A DNA stretch of 64,000 nt from Actinomyces timonensis DSM 23838. Lineage in GTDB: Bacteria > Actinomycetota > Actinomycetes > Actinomycetales > Actinomycetaceae. Positions 44,350-53,087 of the stretch are shown here, piece by piece (positions within the stretch are counted from its first letter, which is position 1; each line of letters begins with the position of its first letter). Under the pieces are notes generated by a model. It made no database searches, had not been told where the DNA came from, and saw nothing but the letters and a program-made list of their open reading frames with translations. The stretch is from contig NZ_JH806634.1 of the NCBI RefSeq assembly GCF_000295095.1, positions 228,156 to 292,155 on the forward strand, given 5' to 3'. Made by a program: the position numbers and the translations under genes.

Positions 44350-46323
44350 ATGCTCAGCCGTCGCTCCTTCGGGATGATGTCCACCCTGCCCCTGATCGCC
44401 CTCGGCCTCGCCAGTGAGTCCTCAGCGTCCTCAGCCTCCGCGGCGTCGGCGACCGCCCCCCGCCCCCTCGCCCTGTCCGCCGACGGCGCCCCCGCGAAGG
44501 TGCTGGAGCTGACCGGTGGTGACGGGGCCCTCACCTCGCTCGCCCAGGCCGGTCTCAAGTCCTCGCCCTCCGCCGCTCCGTCCGCCACTGCCAGCCCTGC
44601 CGCGAGCGCTCCGGCGGCCGCGTCCGGCACCGGCGTGGGAACGGCCCACTTCTCGCTGGCCACGGCGGACCTGACCTCCGACGTCGACCCCGAGCGCGAC
44701 GCCACCCTCCTGACCGAGCCCCTCGCCGTCGACGGCTTCGTGGTGGCCGGCTTCACCTGGAGCGGGGGAGGCCTTCCCGACGGCGCGAGCGCCTACCTGC
44801 GCGTGCGCGAGGGCGGCGAGTGGTCCACCTGGCACCTCCTGGAGGTCGAGAGCGCCGAGGGGCGCGACTCCGGCTCCGCCCGCCCCACCGGCACCGAGCC
44901 CTTCGTCACCGGCGGCGCCGACGCCGTTCAGGCCGCCCTCATCATCGACGACGCCCGCTCCATTCCCGCGGGCCTGCGCCTCCACCTCGTCCCCGATGCC
45001 CCCAGCGGCTCCGAGGAGACCATCGAGTCCTCCGAGCTCGCGTCCGTCACCGCGCCCACAACGCCCGTCGACCAGTCGGCCACGGCGCGCCAGACCGCCG
45101 CCGCCGGGACCATTGAGACCCCCGCCCCCGCGGGAGCGCCCGCCGGCGGCACCGGGCTGGGCCCCCTGCCCCAGGGCCTGGCCGCCGCGGTCGCCGTCGC
45201 CGGCCTGCCGTTCTCGGTCACCCCGCGCTCTGCCTGGGGAGCCTCCTCCAGCTCCGACTGGGACGTCGAGTACGCGACCGCGAAGCACGTCATCGTCCAC
45301 CACACCGCGGGGACCAACAACTACACCGCCGCCCAGTCCATGGGCATCATCCAGGGCATCTACCACTACCACTCGGTCACCCTGGACTGGGGGGACATCG
45401 GCTACAACTTCCTCGTCGACAAGTACGGCACCGTCTACGAGGGCCGCCTGGGCACCCTGGACTCCGCCCCCGGGACCATGGCCGTGGGCGGCCACGCCTA
45501 CGGCGCCAACACCGGGACCATGGGCATCTCCATGATGGGCGACTACTCCGCCGCCGCCCCCAGCCAGGCCCAGCTCGATCGCGTCGGGCGGCTCGCCGGC
45601 TGGTTCCTCGCCCGCGGCGGGGTGACCGACGCGGGCGGCTGGGCGAGCTTCACCATCCGCTCCACGCAGAAGTACGCCGCCGGACAGGTCGTCTCCCTTC
45701 CCCGCATCCTCGGCCACCGCGACGTCGGCTACACCGCCTGCCCCGGGAATGTCGGCTACTCGCGCATGGACCAGATCCGCTCCATCGCCGCCACGCAGAT
45801 GGGCGGCGCCCCCACTCCCAAGCCGGGATGGGTGCAGTCCGGATCCGCCTGGTACTACTACACCGATGACCTCGAGCTGGTCACCGGCTGGCTCCAGGAG
45901 GGCTCCGCCTGGTACTACCTCTCGCCCGGCTCGGGCCGCATGGCCACCGGCTGGCTGTGGGACGGCAAGGCCTGGTACTACCTCAACCCCTCCAGCGGGG
46001 CCATGGCCACCGGATGGAAGAAGGACGGCAGTCGCTGGTACTACCTGCACTCCAGCGGCGCCATGCTCACCGGATGGCAGAAGGTCGGCCCCGACTGGTA
46101 CTACCTCGACCTCTCCAGCGGGGCCATGGCCACCGGCTGGCGGTTCATCAATGGGGGCTGGTACTACCTGGCGGAGAACTGGGGCGGTATGGCCACGGGC
46201 TGGCACCGCATCGGCGGCACCTGGTACTACCTGCGCCCCGACGCCGGGTTCATGGTCACCGGCACGCAGAGCATCGGCGGCAAGACCTACCGCTTCGCCC
46301 CCTCCGGCGCGTGGATCGGCTGA
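44350..46323 (+). CDS. Tat-exported N-acetylmuramoyl-L-alanine amidase with choline-binding-type repeats
   Basis: The 657-residue enzyme cleaves the bond between muramic acid and the stem peptide. SRRSFG at residues 3-8 is a twin-arginine signal motif. An Ala/Ser-rich region and a beta-rich domain (about 95-215) come next, then the PGRP/Amidase_2 domain (about 290-480) with zinc ligands H317 in VIVHHTAG, H456 in GHRDVG and C464 in TACPG. Eight repeats of about 20 residues (493-657) with GW...WYYL match cell-wall/choline-binding repeats. GAGAGG precedes ATG 44350. LicD genes nearby make phosphocholine-type ligands plausible. Confidence 0.93.
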   Translation: MLSRRSFGMMSTLPLIALGLASESSASSASAASATAPRPLALSADGAPAKVLELTGGDGALTSLAQAGLKSSPSAAPSATASPAASAPAAASGTGVGTAHFSLATADLTSDVDPERDATLLTEPLAVDGFVVAGFTWSGGGLPDGASAYLRVREGGEWSTWHLLEVESAEGRDSGSARPTGTEPFVTGGADAVQAALIIDDARSIPAGLRLHLVPDAPSGSEETIESSELASVTAPTTPVDQSATARQTAAAGTIETPAPAGAPAGGTGLGPLPQGLAAAVAVAGLPFSVTPRSAWGASSSSDWDVEYATAKHVIVHHTAGTNNYTAAQSMGIIQGIYHYHSVTLDWGDIGYNFLVDKYGTVYEGRLGTLDSAPGTMAVGGHAYGANTGTMGISMMGDYSAAAPSQAQLDRVGRLAGWFLARGGVTDAGGWASFTIRSTQKYAAGQVVSLPRILGHRDVGYTACPGNVGYSRMDQIRSIAATQMGGAPTPKPGWVQSGSAWYYYTDDLELVTGWLQEGSAWYYLSPGSGRMATGWLWDGKAWYYLNPSSGAMATGWKKDGSRWYYLHSSGAMLTGWQKVGPDWYYLDLSSGAMATGWRFINGGWYYLAENWGGMATGWHRIGGTWYYLRPDAGFMVTGTQSIGGKTYRFAPSGAWIG

Positions 46324-46382
46324 TCGCGCGGGCCGTAGCCCGTCGCACAGCCCAGGTTGCCCGCGCGGCAATCGCCCTGGTC

Positions 46383-46388
46383 TAGACT
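46383..46388 (+). promoter_or_regulatory. -10 box for the Wzm/Wzt operon
   Basis: TAGACT lies 51 bases before ATG 46440. A TTGCCC 20 bases upstream is a weak -35. With no other gap larger than 16 bases to 51830, this promoter could serve all five genes from 46440. Confidence 0.4.
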
Positions 46389-46439
46389 GAGCCTTCGAGT
46401 CGCCTTCTCCCAGGGCGGCGGATTGGCACCCAGACCCGG

Positions 46440-47285
46440 ATGAGTGAGGCCATGGCGGAGCATATCGATGTGAGGGCGCCCCTGACCCTCGGCCAGCAGG
46501 CGAGCCTCATCAACGCCTTCGGGCAGAGGGACCTCAAGGCCAAGTTCAATGGCACCCTGCTGGGCTGGGTCTGGTCCCTCGTGGTTCCCCTGGCCACGCT
46601 GGGCATCTACGCCGTCATCTTCGGCGGCCTGTTCAAGATGCAGGCCCCCACCGTCGAGAACCGCACGGGTGGGATCGCCCTGTTCGCGCTGTGGCTCTTC
46701 GCGGGCCTCACCGTCTGGGGCTACTTCCAGAACTCGATCAACGCGGGCATCAACGGGCTCCTCTCCTCCGGCGGGCTGCTGCAGAAGGTCTACTTCCCCG
46801 CCTACGCCCCCGTGCTCGGCGCGGGGCTGGCCGTCGGCATCCAGAGCGCCATCGAGGTGGGGCTCCTCCTCGTGGTCCTCGGGCTCCTGGGATTCCTCGC
46901 CTGGTCATGGCTGCTCATCCCGGCGCTCTTCGCGCTCGTCGTCGTCTTCGTCCAGGCGATCTCCGTCATCCTGTCCATCGGCAACGTCTACATGCGCGAC
47001 CTCGCCCAGCTCGTCGGCGTCATCCTCCAGCTCATGTTCTACGCCACGCCGATCATCTACAACGTCAACATCGTCCCGCAGGAGCAGTGGGGCATCCCCC
47101 TGCGGTTCCTCGTCAACCACATGCCGATCGCCGAGTACATCGAGCTCTTCCGCTCCCTGGCCTACTCCAGCCAGGTGGGCGCCTGGACGCAATGGGCGGG
47201 CTGCCTGGGATGGGCCCTGCTGGCCTACGCCGGGGCGCGCCTGGTGGTCCGCAAGTGGGGCGCCGACCTGGGGGAGATGATCTGA
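46440..47285 (+). CDS. polysaccharide ABC exporter permease (Wzm/TagG-like)
   Basis: The 281-residue permease has six membrane segments and the ABC-2 polysaccharide-exporter signatures DLKAKFNGTLLGWVWSLVVPL, VYFPAYAPVLG and the late PIIYNVNIVP and NHMPIAEYIELFR motif. It moves completed lipid-linked polymer across the membrane with the ATPase encoded one base downstream. ATG 46452, with GAGG before it, is a possible alternative start. Rhamnan proteins follow directly, so the cargo is probably the rhamnose-rich chain. Confidence 0.92.
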   Translation: MSEAMAEHIDVRAPLTLGQQASLINAFGQRDLKAKFNGTLLGWVWSLVVPLATLGIYAVIFGGLFKMQAPTVENRTGGIALFALWLFAGLTVWGYFQNSINAGINGLLSSGGLLQKVYFPAYAPVLGAGLAVGIQSAIEVGLLLVVLGLLGFLAWSWLLIPALFALVVVFVQAISVILSIGNVYMRDLAQLVGVILQLMFYATPIIYNVNIVPQEQWGIPLRFLVNHMPIAEYIELFRSLAYSSQVGAWTQWAGCLGWALLAYAGARLVVRKWGADLGEMI

Positions 47286-47286
47286 G

Positions 47287-48648
47287 ATGAGCGCTGACAT
47301 GATCCAGGCCGCGGCCTCTGCCGCCGATGCCTCCCAGACCGCTACCGAGGCCGCCGGGCCGGAGGACTACGCCATCGTCGTCGACCACGTCTCGAAGAGC
47401 TTCGAGATGCAGGCCGACCGCCGCTCCACCTTCAAGGAGCGCTTCGTGCGCGGGCGCGCCACCTCCGAGCAGCGCGTCTTCCACGCCCTCGACGACGTCT
47501 CCTTCAAGATCCGCAAGGGCACGACCTTCGGGCTCGTCGGGCACAACGGCTCGGGCAAGTCCACGATGCTCAAGCTCCTGGCCGGCGTCTACCGGCCCAC
47601 GAGCGGCACCGTCACCGTCTCGGACAACGTCGATGCCCTCCTGGAGCTCGGCGCCGGCTTCCACGGCGAGCTCACGGGACGGGAGAACATCTTCCTCAAC
47701 GGCGCCATCCTGGGGCGCAGCCGCAAGCAGATCGAGTCCACCATCGACTGGATCATCGACTTCGCGGATATCGGCGCCTTCATCGACCAGCCCGTCAAGG
47801 TCTACTCCTCGGGCATGACGGTGCGCCTGGGCTTCGCCGTCGCCGTGGCTATCCGCCCCAAGATCCTCATCGTCGACGAGATCATCGCCGTGGGCGACGA
47901 GGAGTTCCAGCGCAAGTGCTTCGAGTACATGCGCGATCTGCGCGACCACGGCACCACCATCGCCCTGGTCACCCACTCCCTGTCACTGGCCAAGGAGATG
48001 TGCGACGAGGTCGTCTGGCTCGACCACGGCCGCGTCAAGATGATCGGCCCCGCCGACGAGGGCGTCTCGGCCTACATCGCCGCCGTCAACGCCAAGGAGG
48101 CCGCCAAGCGCGCCGCCGAGCAGACCGAGGAGGAGCGGGAGGCGGACAAGGACTTCCGGCTCAACCAGGGCTCGGGGGAGTGCCGCATGACCGGCGTCGA
48201 GATCTTCGACGGCGAGGGCAAGAAGGTCCCCTTCCTCACCACGGGCAAGCCCGCCACCCTGCGCATCCACGTCCACGCCCGCAAGGACTTGCACGACGTC
48301 GAGCTCGGGCTCGCCTTCATCACCGACGGCGGGGTCATGATCTCCGGGCCCAACTCGCGCCACGCCGGGCACCTCTACAACCTCGCCGCCGGCGAGGACG
48401 GCTTCGTCGACTACACGATGGACCCCGTCGTCCTCCACCCCGGCCGCCTGTGGCTGACCACCTGCTTCCTGCGCGACGGCGCCACCTACGACTACTCGGA
48501 CCGCCAGACCGAGCTCCTCATCCACGAGGGCCGGGTCATTGACGAGCCGGGCCTCATCACCATGCCCGAGGGGCGCTGGAGCCCCGCCCTGAGCGTCGAG
48601 GCCACGGGCGCATCCCAGGCCGAGCCCCGGAACGAGGAGGACCGATGA
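47287..48648 (+). CDS. polysaccharide ABC exporter ATPase with C-terminal Wzt domain
   Basis: The 453-residue ATPase has GHNGSGKS (85-92), signature YSSGMTVRLGFAVA (the variant S-S-G-M usual in TagH/Wzt) and Walker B ILIVDEIIAVGD. After about residue 265 a linker rich in Glu/Lys leads to a beta-sandwich domain (about 290-420) of the Wzt_C type, which in O9a-like systems binds the modified chain end before export. A C-terminal carbohydrate-binding domain implies the polymer carries a defined terminal cap. It overlaps the next gene by four bases. Confidence 0.92.
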   Translation: MSADMIQAAASAADASQTATEAAGPEDYAIVVDHVSKSFEMQADRRSTFKERFVRGRATSEQRVFHALDDVSFKIRKGTTFGLVGHNGSGKSTMLKLLAGVYRPTSGTVTVSDNVDALLELGAGFHGELTGRENIFLNGAILGRSRKQIESTIDWIIDFADIGAFIDQPVKVYSSGMTVRLGFAVAVAIRPKILIVDEIIAVGDEEFQRKCFEYMRDLRDHGTTIALVTHSLSLAKEMCDEVVWLDHGRVKMIGPADEGVSAYIAAVNAKEAAKRAAEQTEEEREADKDFRLNQGSGECRMTGVEIFDGEGKKVPFLTTGKPATLRIHVHARKDLHDVELGLAFITDGGVMISGPNSRHAGHLYNLAAGEDGFVDYTMDPVVLHPGRLWLTTCFLRDGATYDYSDRQTELLIHEGRVIDEPGLITMPEGRWSPALSVEATGASQAEPRNEEDR

Positions 48649-48884
48649 CCGCCAGTCAGGATGACGAGATCCGCCGCCTGCGGGCCGCGCTGCGCCACGC
48701 GCACGCCGAGGCCGGGGAGCTCCACGCCGAGATCCAGCGCCTGGAGAAGGAGCAGCGCATCATGCAGCGCAAGCTCGACGGCGCCTGGGAGCAGCTCGCC
48801 GATATCCGCCACTCCACGTCCTGGCACCTCACCGCGCCGGTGAGGCTCGCCAAGTCGGCCGTCCGCATGAGGCTGCCCCGGTGA
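48645..48884 (+). CDS. small coiled-coil protein with an STSWHLTAPVR motif
   Basis: This 79-residue protein has a helical, Glu/Arg-rich coiled coil (about 5-50, DDEIRRLRAALRHAHAEAG) and ends with STSWHLTAPVRLAKSAVRMR. The S-x-S-W-x-L-T-x-P-x-R motif is familiar at the end of coiled coils in rhamnan and O-antigen glycosyltransferases, where it follows the length-controlling or membrane-contacting segment. Here it is a free-standing gene with ATGA overlaps on both sides, so it is clearly part of the operon. Function unknown; it may organise the RgpF-type proteins at the membrane. Confidence 0.75.
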   Translation: MTASQDDEIRRLRAALRHAHAEAGELHAEIQRLEKEQRIMQRKLDGAWEQLADIRHSTSWHLTAPVRLAKSAVRMRLPR

Positions 48885-49750
48885 GCCGCCTCCTGGAGCG
48901 GCTCCAGCGCGCCCAGCGCCGCGGCCAGAGGCTCAACGAGGGGCCGCTCGTCGTCGACGTCACCCGGGGCCAGATCCGCCTCGAGCGCGGGTCGAGGGAC
49001 GCCATCGACGCCGCCGAGCGGGTCGCCATCGTCGCCCAGTACTCGGCCACCCCCGTCCAGCCGCTCTCGCTGAGCCGCTACCTGGCCGCCCTGGACGCCT
49101 CCGGCTACGCCACCGCCGTGGTCTCGACCGCCGAGTTCGACGAGCCCCTGGAGTTCCCGCACGGCGTCCCCGATCGGACCGTCGTCATTCGGCGCCCCAA
49201 CCTCGGCTATGACTTCGGCTCGTGGACCACCGGGCTCGGCTGGATCCCGGGCGTGCGATCCAAGCCCGTCGTCCTGCTGACCAATGACTCCATGCTCGGG
49301 CCCTTCGCCCCCATCGACGAGCTCCTGGAGTGGGCGGCCGAGCCCCCCGGTCCCGACATCCGCTGCCTGACGAGCTCCTTCCAGTTCGGGCGCCATATGC
49401 AGAGCTACTTCCTGTCCTTCCGGGGAGGGATCCTCGCCGATCCCGTCTGGAGGCGCTTCTTCGACGGCATCCGCGTCCAGTCCACCAAGGAGGACGTCGT
49501 CATGGCCTATGAGCTGGGCCTGTCCCGGCTCGCCTTCTCCGAGTCGTACTCCACCGACGAGTGGGTCACCGGCCCGGATATCGGGGCCGGTTACGAGAAT
49601 CCCACGATCCGCGCCTGGCAGGGGATCATCGCCTCGGGCGCCCCCTTCCTCAAGCGCACGATCCTGACCCACCCGGACCTGACGGCCGAGGCGGCCGCCA
49701 GCGCCGAGTACCTGCAGCGCCTGTACAACATCGACATCCACCAGTGGTGA
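48881..49750 (+). CDS. rhamnan synthesis F (RgpF)-like protein
   Basis: The 289-residue protein has VAIVAQYSATPVQPLSLSRYLAAL, RRPNLGYDFGSWTTGL and VVLLTNDSMLGPFAPIDELL, which are the RgpF-family motifs, with N-D-S as the probable metal/sugar site. RgpF takes part in assembling rhamnose-glucose polysaccharides in streptococci and is treated as a rhamnosyltransferase. GTG 48881 overlaps the coiled-coil gene by four bases. The following gene carries a second RgpF domain. Confidence 0.85.
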   Translation: MSRLLERLQRAQRRGQRLNEGPLVVDVTRGQIRLERGSRDAIDAAERVAIVAQYSATPVQPLSLSRYLAALDASGYATAVVSTAEFDEPLEFPHGVPDRTVVIRRPNLGYDFGSWTTGLGWIPGVRSKPVVLLTNDSMLGPFAPIDELLEWAAEPPGPDIRCLTSSFQFGRHMQSYFLSFRGGILADPVWRRFFDGIRVQSTKEDVVMAYELGLSRLAFSESYSTDEWVTGPDIGAGYENPTIRAWQGIIASGAPFLKRTILTHPDLTAEAAASAEYLQRLYNIDIHQW

Positions 49751-49766
49751 GCAAGAGGCACGAGAC

Positions 49767-51830
49767 ATGACCCGCATCTCCAAGCACGGCGCCACTCGCC
49801 GCGCCACCTACTTCGCGGCCCGCGGCCGCAACGCCGCCGCCAACCTCATCGCCACCGGCTCGGTGCGCGGCTACCGCCCCAAGCACCCCGCGGACTTCGC
49901 GGCCTACGTCGACCGCCTCGGCGGGCGCCAGGACTCCGGCTTCCCGGACAAGTGGCGCGTGGACCCGGCCTTCCACGTCGACTCCCCGGCGCGCATCGCC
50001 GTCGTCATCCACTGCTTCTACCCCGAGCTCATCGACGAGCTCTTCGAGCACCTGCGCTTCATGCCGGTCGACTTCGACCTGTTCATCACCAACGCCTCCG
50101 GCACCGGGATCGAGATCCCCGACGGGATCGAGCGCCTGGGGGCCAGCGTCGTCGTCGAGGTCGACAACCACGGCCGCGACATCCTGCCGACCGTCAACCT
50201 CGTCAACTCCGGGATCCTCGACCCCTACGACCTCATCCTCAAGATGCACACCAAGCGCAGCCCCTGGCGCGAGGAGCACGCCGAGCTCGCCGGCAGCGGC
50301 GAGACCTGGAAGCAGCAGTTCCTCGGCGACCTCGCGGGCTCGCGCGAGACGATCGAGGGCGTCCTCGCCGCCTTCGCCGCCGACCCGGCCCTCGGCGTGC
50401 TCACCGCCACCGACTCCATCGTCGGCAAGCAGTTCTGGGGCGGGGACCAGCGCATTGTCGAGCAGCTCCTGCGCCGCCTCGAGCTGACGATCGACCCCGA
50501 CGAGCTCGAGTTCGCCTCCGGCTCCATGTACTGGTGCCGCGGCCTGGTCCTCCAGGGCCTGCGAGCCCTCAACCTCCAGGCCGCCGACTTCGACCCCGAG
50601 GCGGGCCAGGTGGACGGCACCACCGCGCACGCCGTCGAGAGGATCGTCGGCATCGTCACCAAGGAGGCCGGGCTGCGCACCGTCGAGCCCGCGACGATCC
50701 AGGAGATCCTCACCGCCCCCGGCACCGACTCGCAGGGCTGGCACCGCTTCGACCGCGACGCCGAGCGCGTCCCCGCCGCCACCGTCATCCCCTTCTACCT
50801 GCCCCAGTTCCACGACTCGCCGCAGAACAACGTGTGGTGGGGCAAGGGCTTCACCGAGTGGTCCAACGTCGTGGGGGCCGTGCCCGCCTGGCGCGGCCAC
50901 TACCAGCCCAAGCAGCCCACGGAGCTGGGCTACTACGACCTGGAGATGGACTCGGTGCGCGCCGCCCAGGCCGAGCTGGCCGGCTCCCACGGCCTGGCCG
51001 GGTTCATGTACTACTACTACTGGTTCTCCGGCGAGCGGATCCTCAACCGCCCCATCGAGAAACTCCACGCCTCGGACCTGGACTTCCCGTACTGCATCAT
51101 GTGGGCAAACGAGAACTGGACCCGCCGCTGGGACGGGCGCAGCCAGGACGTCCTCATCGGCCAGGACTACGACAAGGTCCCCGCCGAGGACTTCATCGAC
51201 GACGTCATGGAGTTCCTCCTCGACCCCCGCTACATGCGCGTGGACGGCAAGGCGCTCATCGCGGTCTACCGCCCCGCCCAGATGGACAACTTCCCGCAGG
51301 TCGTCGCCGCCTGGCGCGAGCGCGCCCGTGCCGCGGGCGTCGGCGAGCTCCACGTCATCGCCGTGTCGGTGGCCAAGGAGTTCGACGGCGTCGGCGAGGA
51401 CTACCACGCCAATGGGCTCGACGGCATCCTGGAGTTCGCCCCCCACAACCTGCCGTGGATCGCGGGCCCGGCCCTCGACGTCGGCCTGGACAAGCGCTGG
51501 CGCGGCAACTTCATGAGCTACCAGGGAACGCTCAAGGCCTCCCTGCGCAACGCGGTGCGCCTGACCGAGCACGAGTACCCCGGCGCCATGGTCACCTTCG
51601 ACAACACCGCCCGCCGACAGTGGAAGGCCGACGCCTGGTACGGCTCGAACCCCTACAGCTTCCACCGCTGGGTGGCGGGCCTCATCCGGGCCGTCGCCGG
51701 GCGCGAGGAGGCCGACCGCCTCGTGTTCATCAACGCCTGGAACGAGTGGGCCGAGTCCGCCGTCCTGGAGCCCACCACGCGCTACGGGCGCACCTACCTC
51801 CTCGCCCTGCGCCAGGCCATCTGGAGCTGA
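49767..51830 (+). CDS. RgpF-like domain fused to a GH99/WbsX-like domain
   Basis: The 687-residue protein has two parts. Residues about 70-320 are RgpF-like (AVVIHCFYPELIDELFEHL, DNHGRDILPTVNLV, KMHTKRSPW, ASGSMYWCRGLVL). Residues about 335-680 are a glycosyl-hydrolase-99-like WbsX domain (VIPFYLPQFHDSPQNNVWWG, FTEWSNV, MWANENWTRRWDG, FINAWNEWAE). GH99 includes endo-mannanases, but WbsX-type domains in polymer loci are usually thought to modify or release the chain or act as transferases. The fusion ties the two functions to the same acceptor. It ends the Wzm-Wzt operon. Confidence 0.87.
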   Translation: MTRISKHGATRRATYFAARGRNAAANLIATGSVRGYRPKHPADFAAYVDRLGGRQDSGFPDKWRVDPAFHVDSPARIAVVIHCFYPELIDELFEHLRFMPVDFDLFITNASGTGIEIPDGIERLGASVVVEVDNHGRDILPTVNLVNSGILDPYDLILKMHTKRSPWREEHAELAGSGETWKQQFLGDLAGSRETIEGVLAAFAADPALGVLTATDSIVGKQFWGGDQRIVEQLLRRLELTIDPDELEFASGSMYWCRGLVLQGLRALNLQAADFDPEAGQVDGTTAHAVERIVGIVTKEAGLRTVEPATIQEILTAPGTDSQGWHRFDRDAERVPAATVIPFYLPQFHDSPQNNVWWGKGFTEWSNVVGAVPAWRGHYQPKQPTELGYYDLEMDSVRAAQAELAGSHGLAGFMYYYYWFSGERILNRPIEKLHASDLDFPYCIMWANENWTRRWDGRSQDVLIGQDYDKVPAEDFIDDVMEFLLDPRYMRVDGKALIAVYRPAQMDNFPQVVAAWRERARAAGVGELHVIAVSVAKEFDGVGEDYHANGLDGILEFAPHNLPWIAGPALDVGLDKRWRGNFMSYQGTLKASLRNAVRLTEHEYPGAMVTFDNTARRQWKADAWYGSNPYSFHRWVAGLIRAVAGREEADRLVFINAWNEWAESAVLEPTTRYGRTYLLALRQAIWS

Positions 51831-51860
51831 GGCGCCGCAGGCCGGAGGAGCGCGGCCGAA

Positions 51861-51891
51861 CCGGTCTCGCCGTGCTGATCGCCCGGTCTCG
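51861..51891. repeat. single copy of the convergent-junction repeat
   Basis: One full 22-base unit plus a partial second unit, preceded by GAACC as in the other copies, lies between the converging RgpF-GH99 and rhamnosyltransferase genes. It has GATCGC in place of GTTCGC in the core. There is no separate strong hairpin at this site. Confidence 0.7.
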
Positions 51892-51905
51892 GCGAGGGGG
51901 AGGGA

Positions 51906-52823
51906 TCAGCGCTGGGGGTGGCGGGAGGGGTAGGGGCCAAGGCGGCCGCGCAGGCCGTCGACCAGCCCCTGGCGCAGCATCCGATGCCGCTCCCCGCGCC
52001 GATCCGGCAGGGCGGCGTTGAAGACCGCGTACTTCGTGGCCCAGTAGGAGTACCGGACGCGCCAGCGGGCCGGCAGCGGCGAGCCGCGGCCCACCAGCGC
52101 GAGCGTGTTGCGCAGGATGTAGTAGTTGCGGATCGGCGCGTGCACGTGGATCGGCTGCGCCCGACCGGGCAGGCGCACGACCTCGTCGCCCAGCGAGTGG
52201 GCGAGCCGGGCCGCCGGCACCGCGACCAGCCGCCAGCCCGCGCGCCGCGCCCGCACCCCCCACTCCAGGTCCACATGATCGATGAACAGGTCCTCGCGCA
52301 TCGGCCCGATCTCCTCCAGGGCTCTCATGCGCACGAGGCAGCCCGAGGCGATGAGGAAGGCGACCTCCAGCCTCGGCCGGGCCAGCTCGGCCTTGGTGGC
52401 GCGCTTGGGGCTCCAGCCCCGGTCCACGTAGACGAGCTCGTCGGCCCCCTCGCGCTCCTCGGCCGGCAGTGGCCCGACGGCGGCGATCCGCCCATCCTCC
52501 TCGATGGCCTCGAGCAGCTGGGCAACCATGGTCGGCGAGGGGATCGAGTCCTGGTCCGACAGCAGCACGTACTGGGCGCCCTGCTCCCGGGCGGCGGCGA
52601 TGCCGCGGTTCTGCGCGGCGGCGATCCCGAGGTTCTCGCCGAGCTCGATGAGCCTCGCGCCGTGGGCCGCGCAGGCCTCGCGGGCGCGGCCGAGCCCAGG
52701 AGCGGCCGATCCGTTATCAACCACGAGGACGGCGTCGCACTGGGGGGCGAGCGCCTCCAGGAGTCCCCCCAGGGGCCCGGGCTCGTAGGTGACGACGACG
52801 GCGGTGGTCGTGGGGCGGGTCAT
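51906..52823 (-). CDS. GT2 rhamnosyltransferase (RfbF-like)
   Basis: The 305-residue GT2 starts TAVVVTYEPG, has VLVVDNGSAAPG, NLGIAAAQNRGIAAA, LLSDQDSIP with the DxD, and FLIASGCLVRMRALEEIGPMRE with FIDHVDLEW, the acceptor loop pattern of RfbF/RgpA-like rhamnosyltransferases. GGGAGACGCCC precedes ATG 52823. It is divergent from the rmlC-rmlD fusion, so rhamnose synthesis and use are side by side. Confidence 0.87.
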   Translation of the reverse strand: MTRPTTTAVVVTYEPGPLGGLLEALAPQCDAVLVVDNGSAAPGLGRAREACAAHGARLIELGENLGIAAAQNRGIAAAREQGAQYVLLSDQDSIPSPTMVAQLLEAIEEDGRIAAVGPLPAEEREGADELVYVDRGWSPKRATKAELARPRLEVAFLIASGCLVRMRALEEIGPMREDLFIDHVDLEWGVRARRAGWRLVAVPAARLAHSLGDEVVRLPGRAQPIHVHAPIRNYYILRNTLALVGRGSPLPARWRVRYSYWATKYAVFNAALPDRRGERHRMLRQGLVDGLRGRLGPYPSRHPQR

Positions 52824-53023
52824 GGGCGTCTCCCGAGGCTGCGCGCGTGATGCGGGGGATGGGTCTGGCCGCGCCAGCCTAGCGCCAGGCGGTCCCGCTC
52901 CGCTCGGCTGTGCCCGGGCCCCGGCGCCCGCGCCGTCGGCCGCTCGCCCGCCCTGGTCGGGGGACCTCTGTGCGCGGCCCGGTGGTAGCGGCGATCACGG
53001 TGCCCGGCGCCCTGAGCGGAGGC

Positions 53024-53029
53024 TAGACT
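53024..53029 (+). promoter_or_regulatory. -10 box for the rmlC-rmlD operon
   Basis: TAGACT lies 58 bases before ATG 53088, which has GAGGAAGAGG upstream, so this message has a leader and a ribosome site. No strong -35 is seen. The rest of the 52824-53087 gap shows no gene. Confidence 0.4.
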
Positions 53030-53087
53030 CATTCCAACCCCGCCCACGGCCCGCGCTGAGCGCAACGAGGAAGAGGATCACCCGCCC

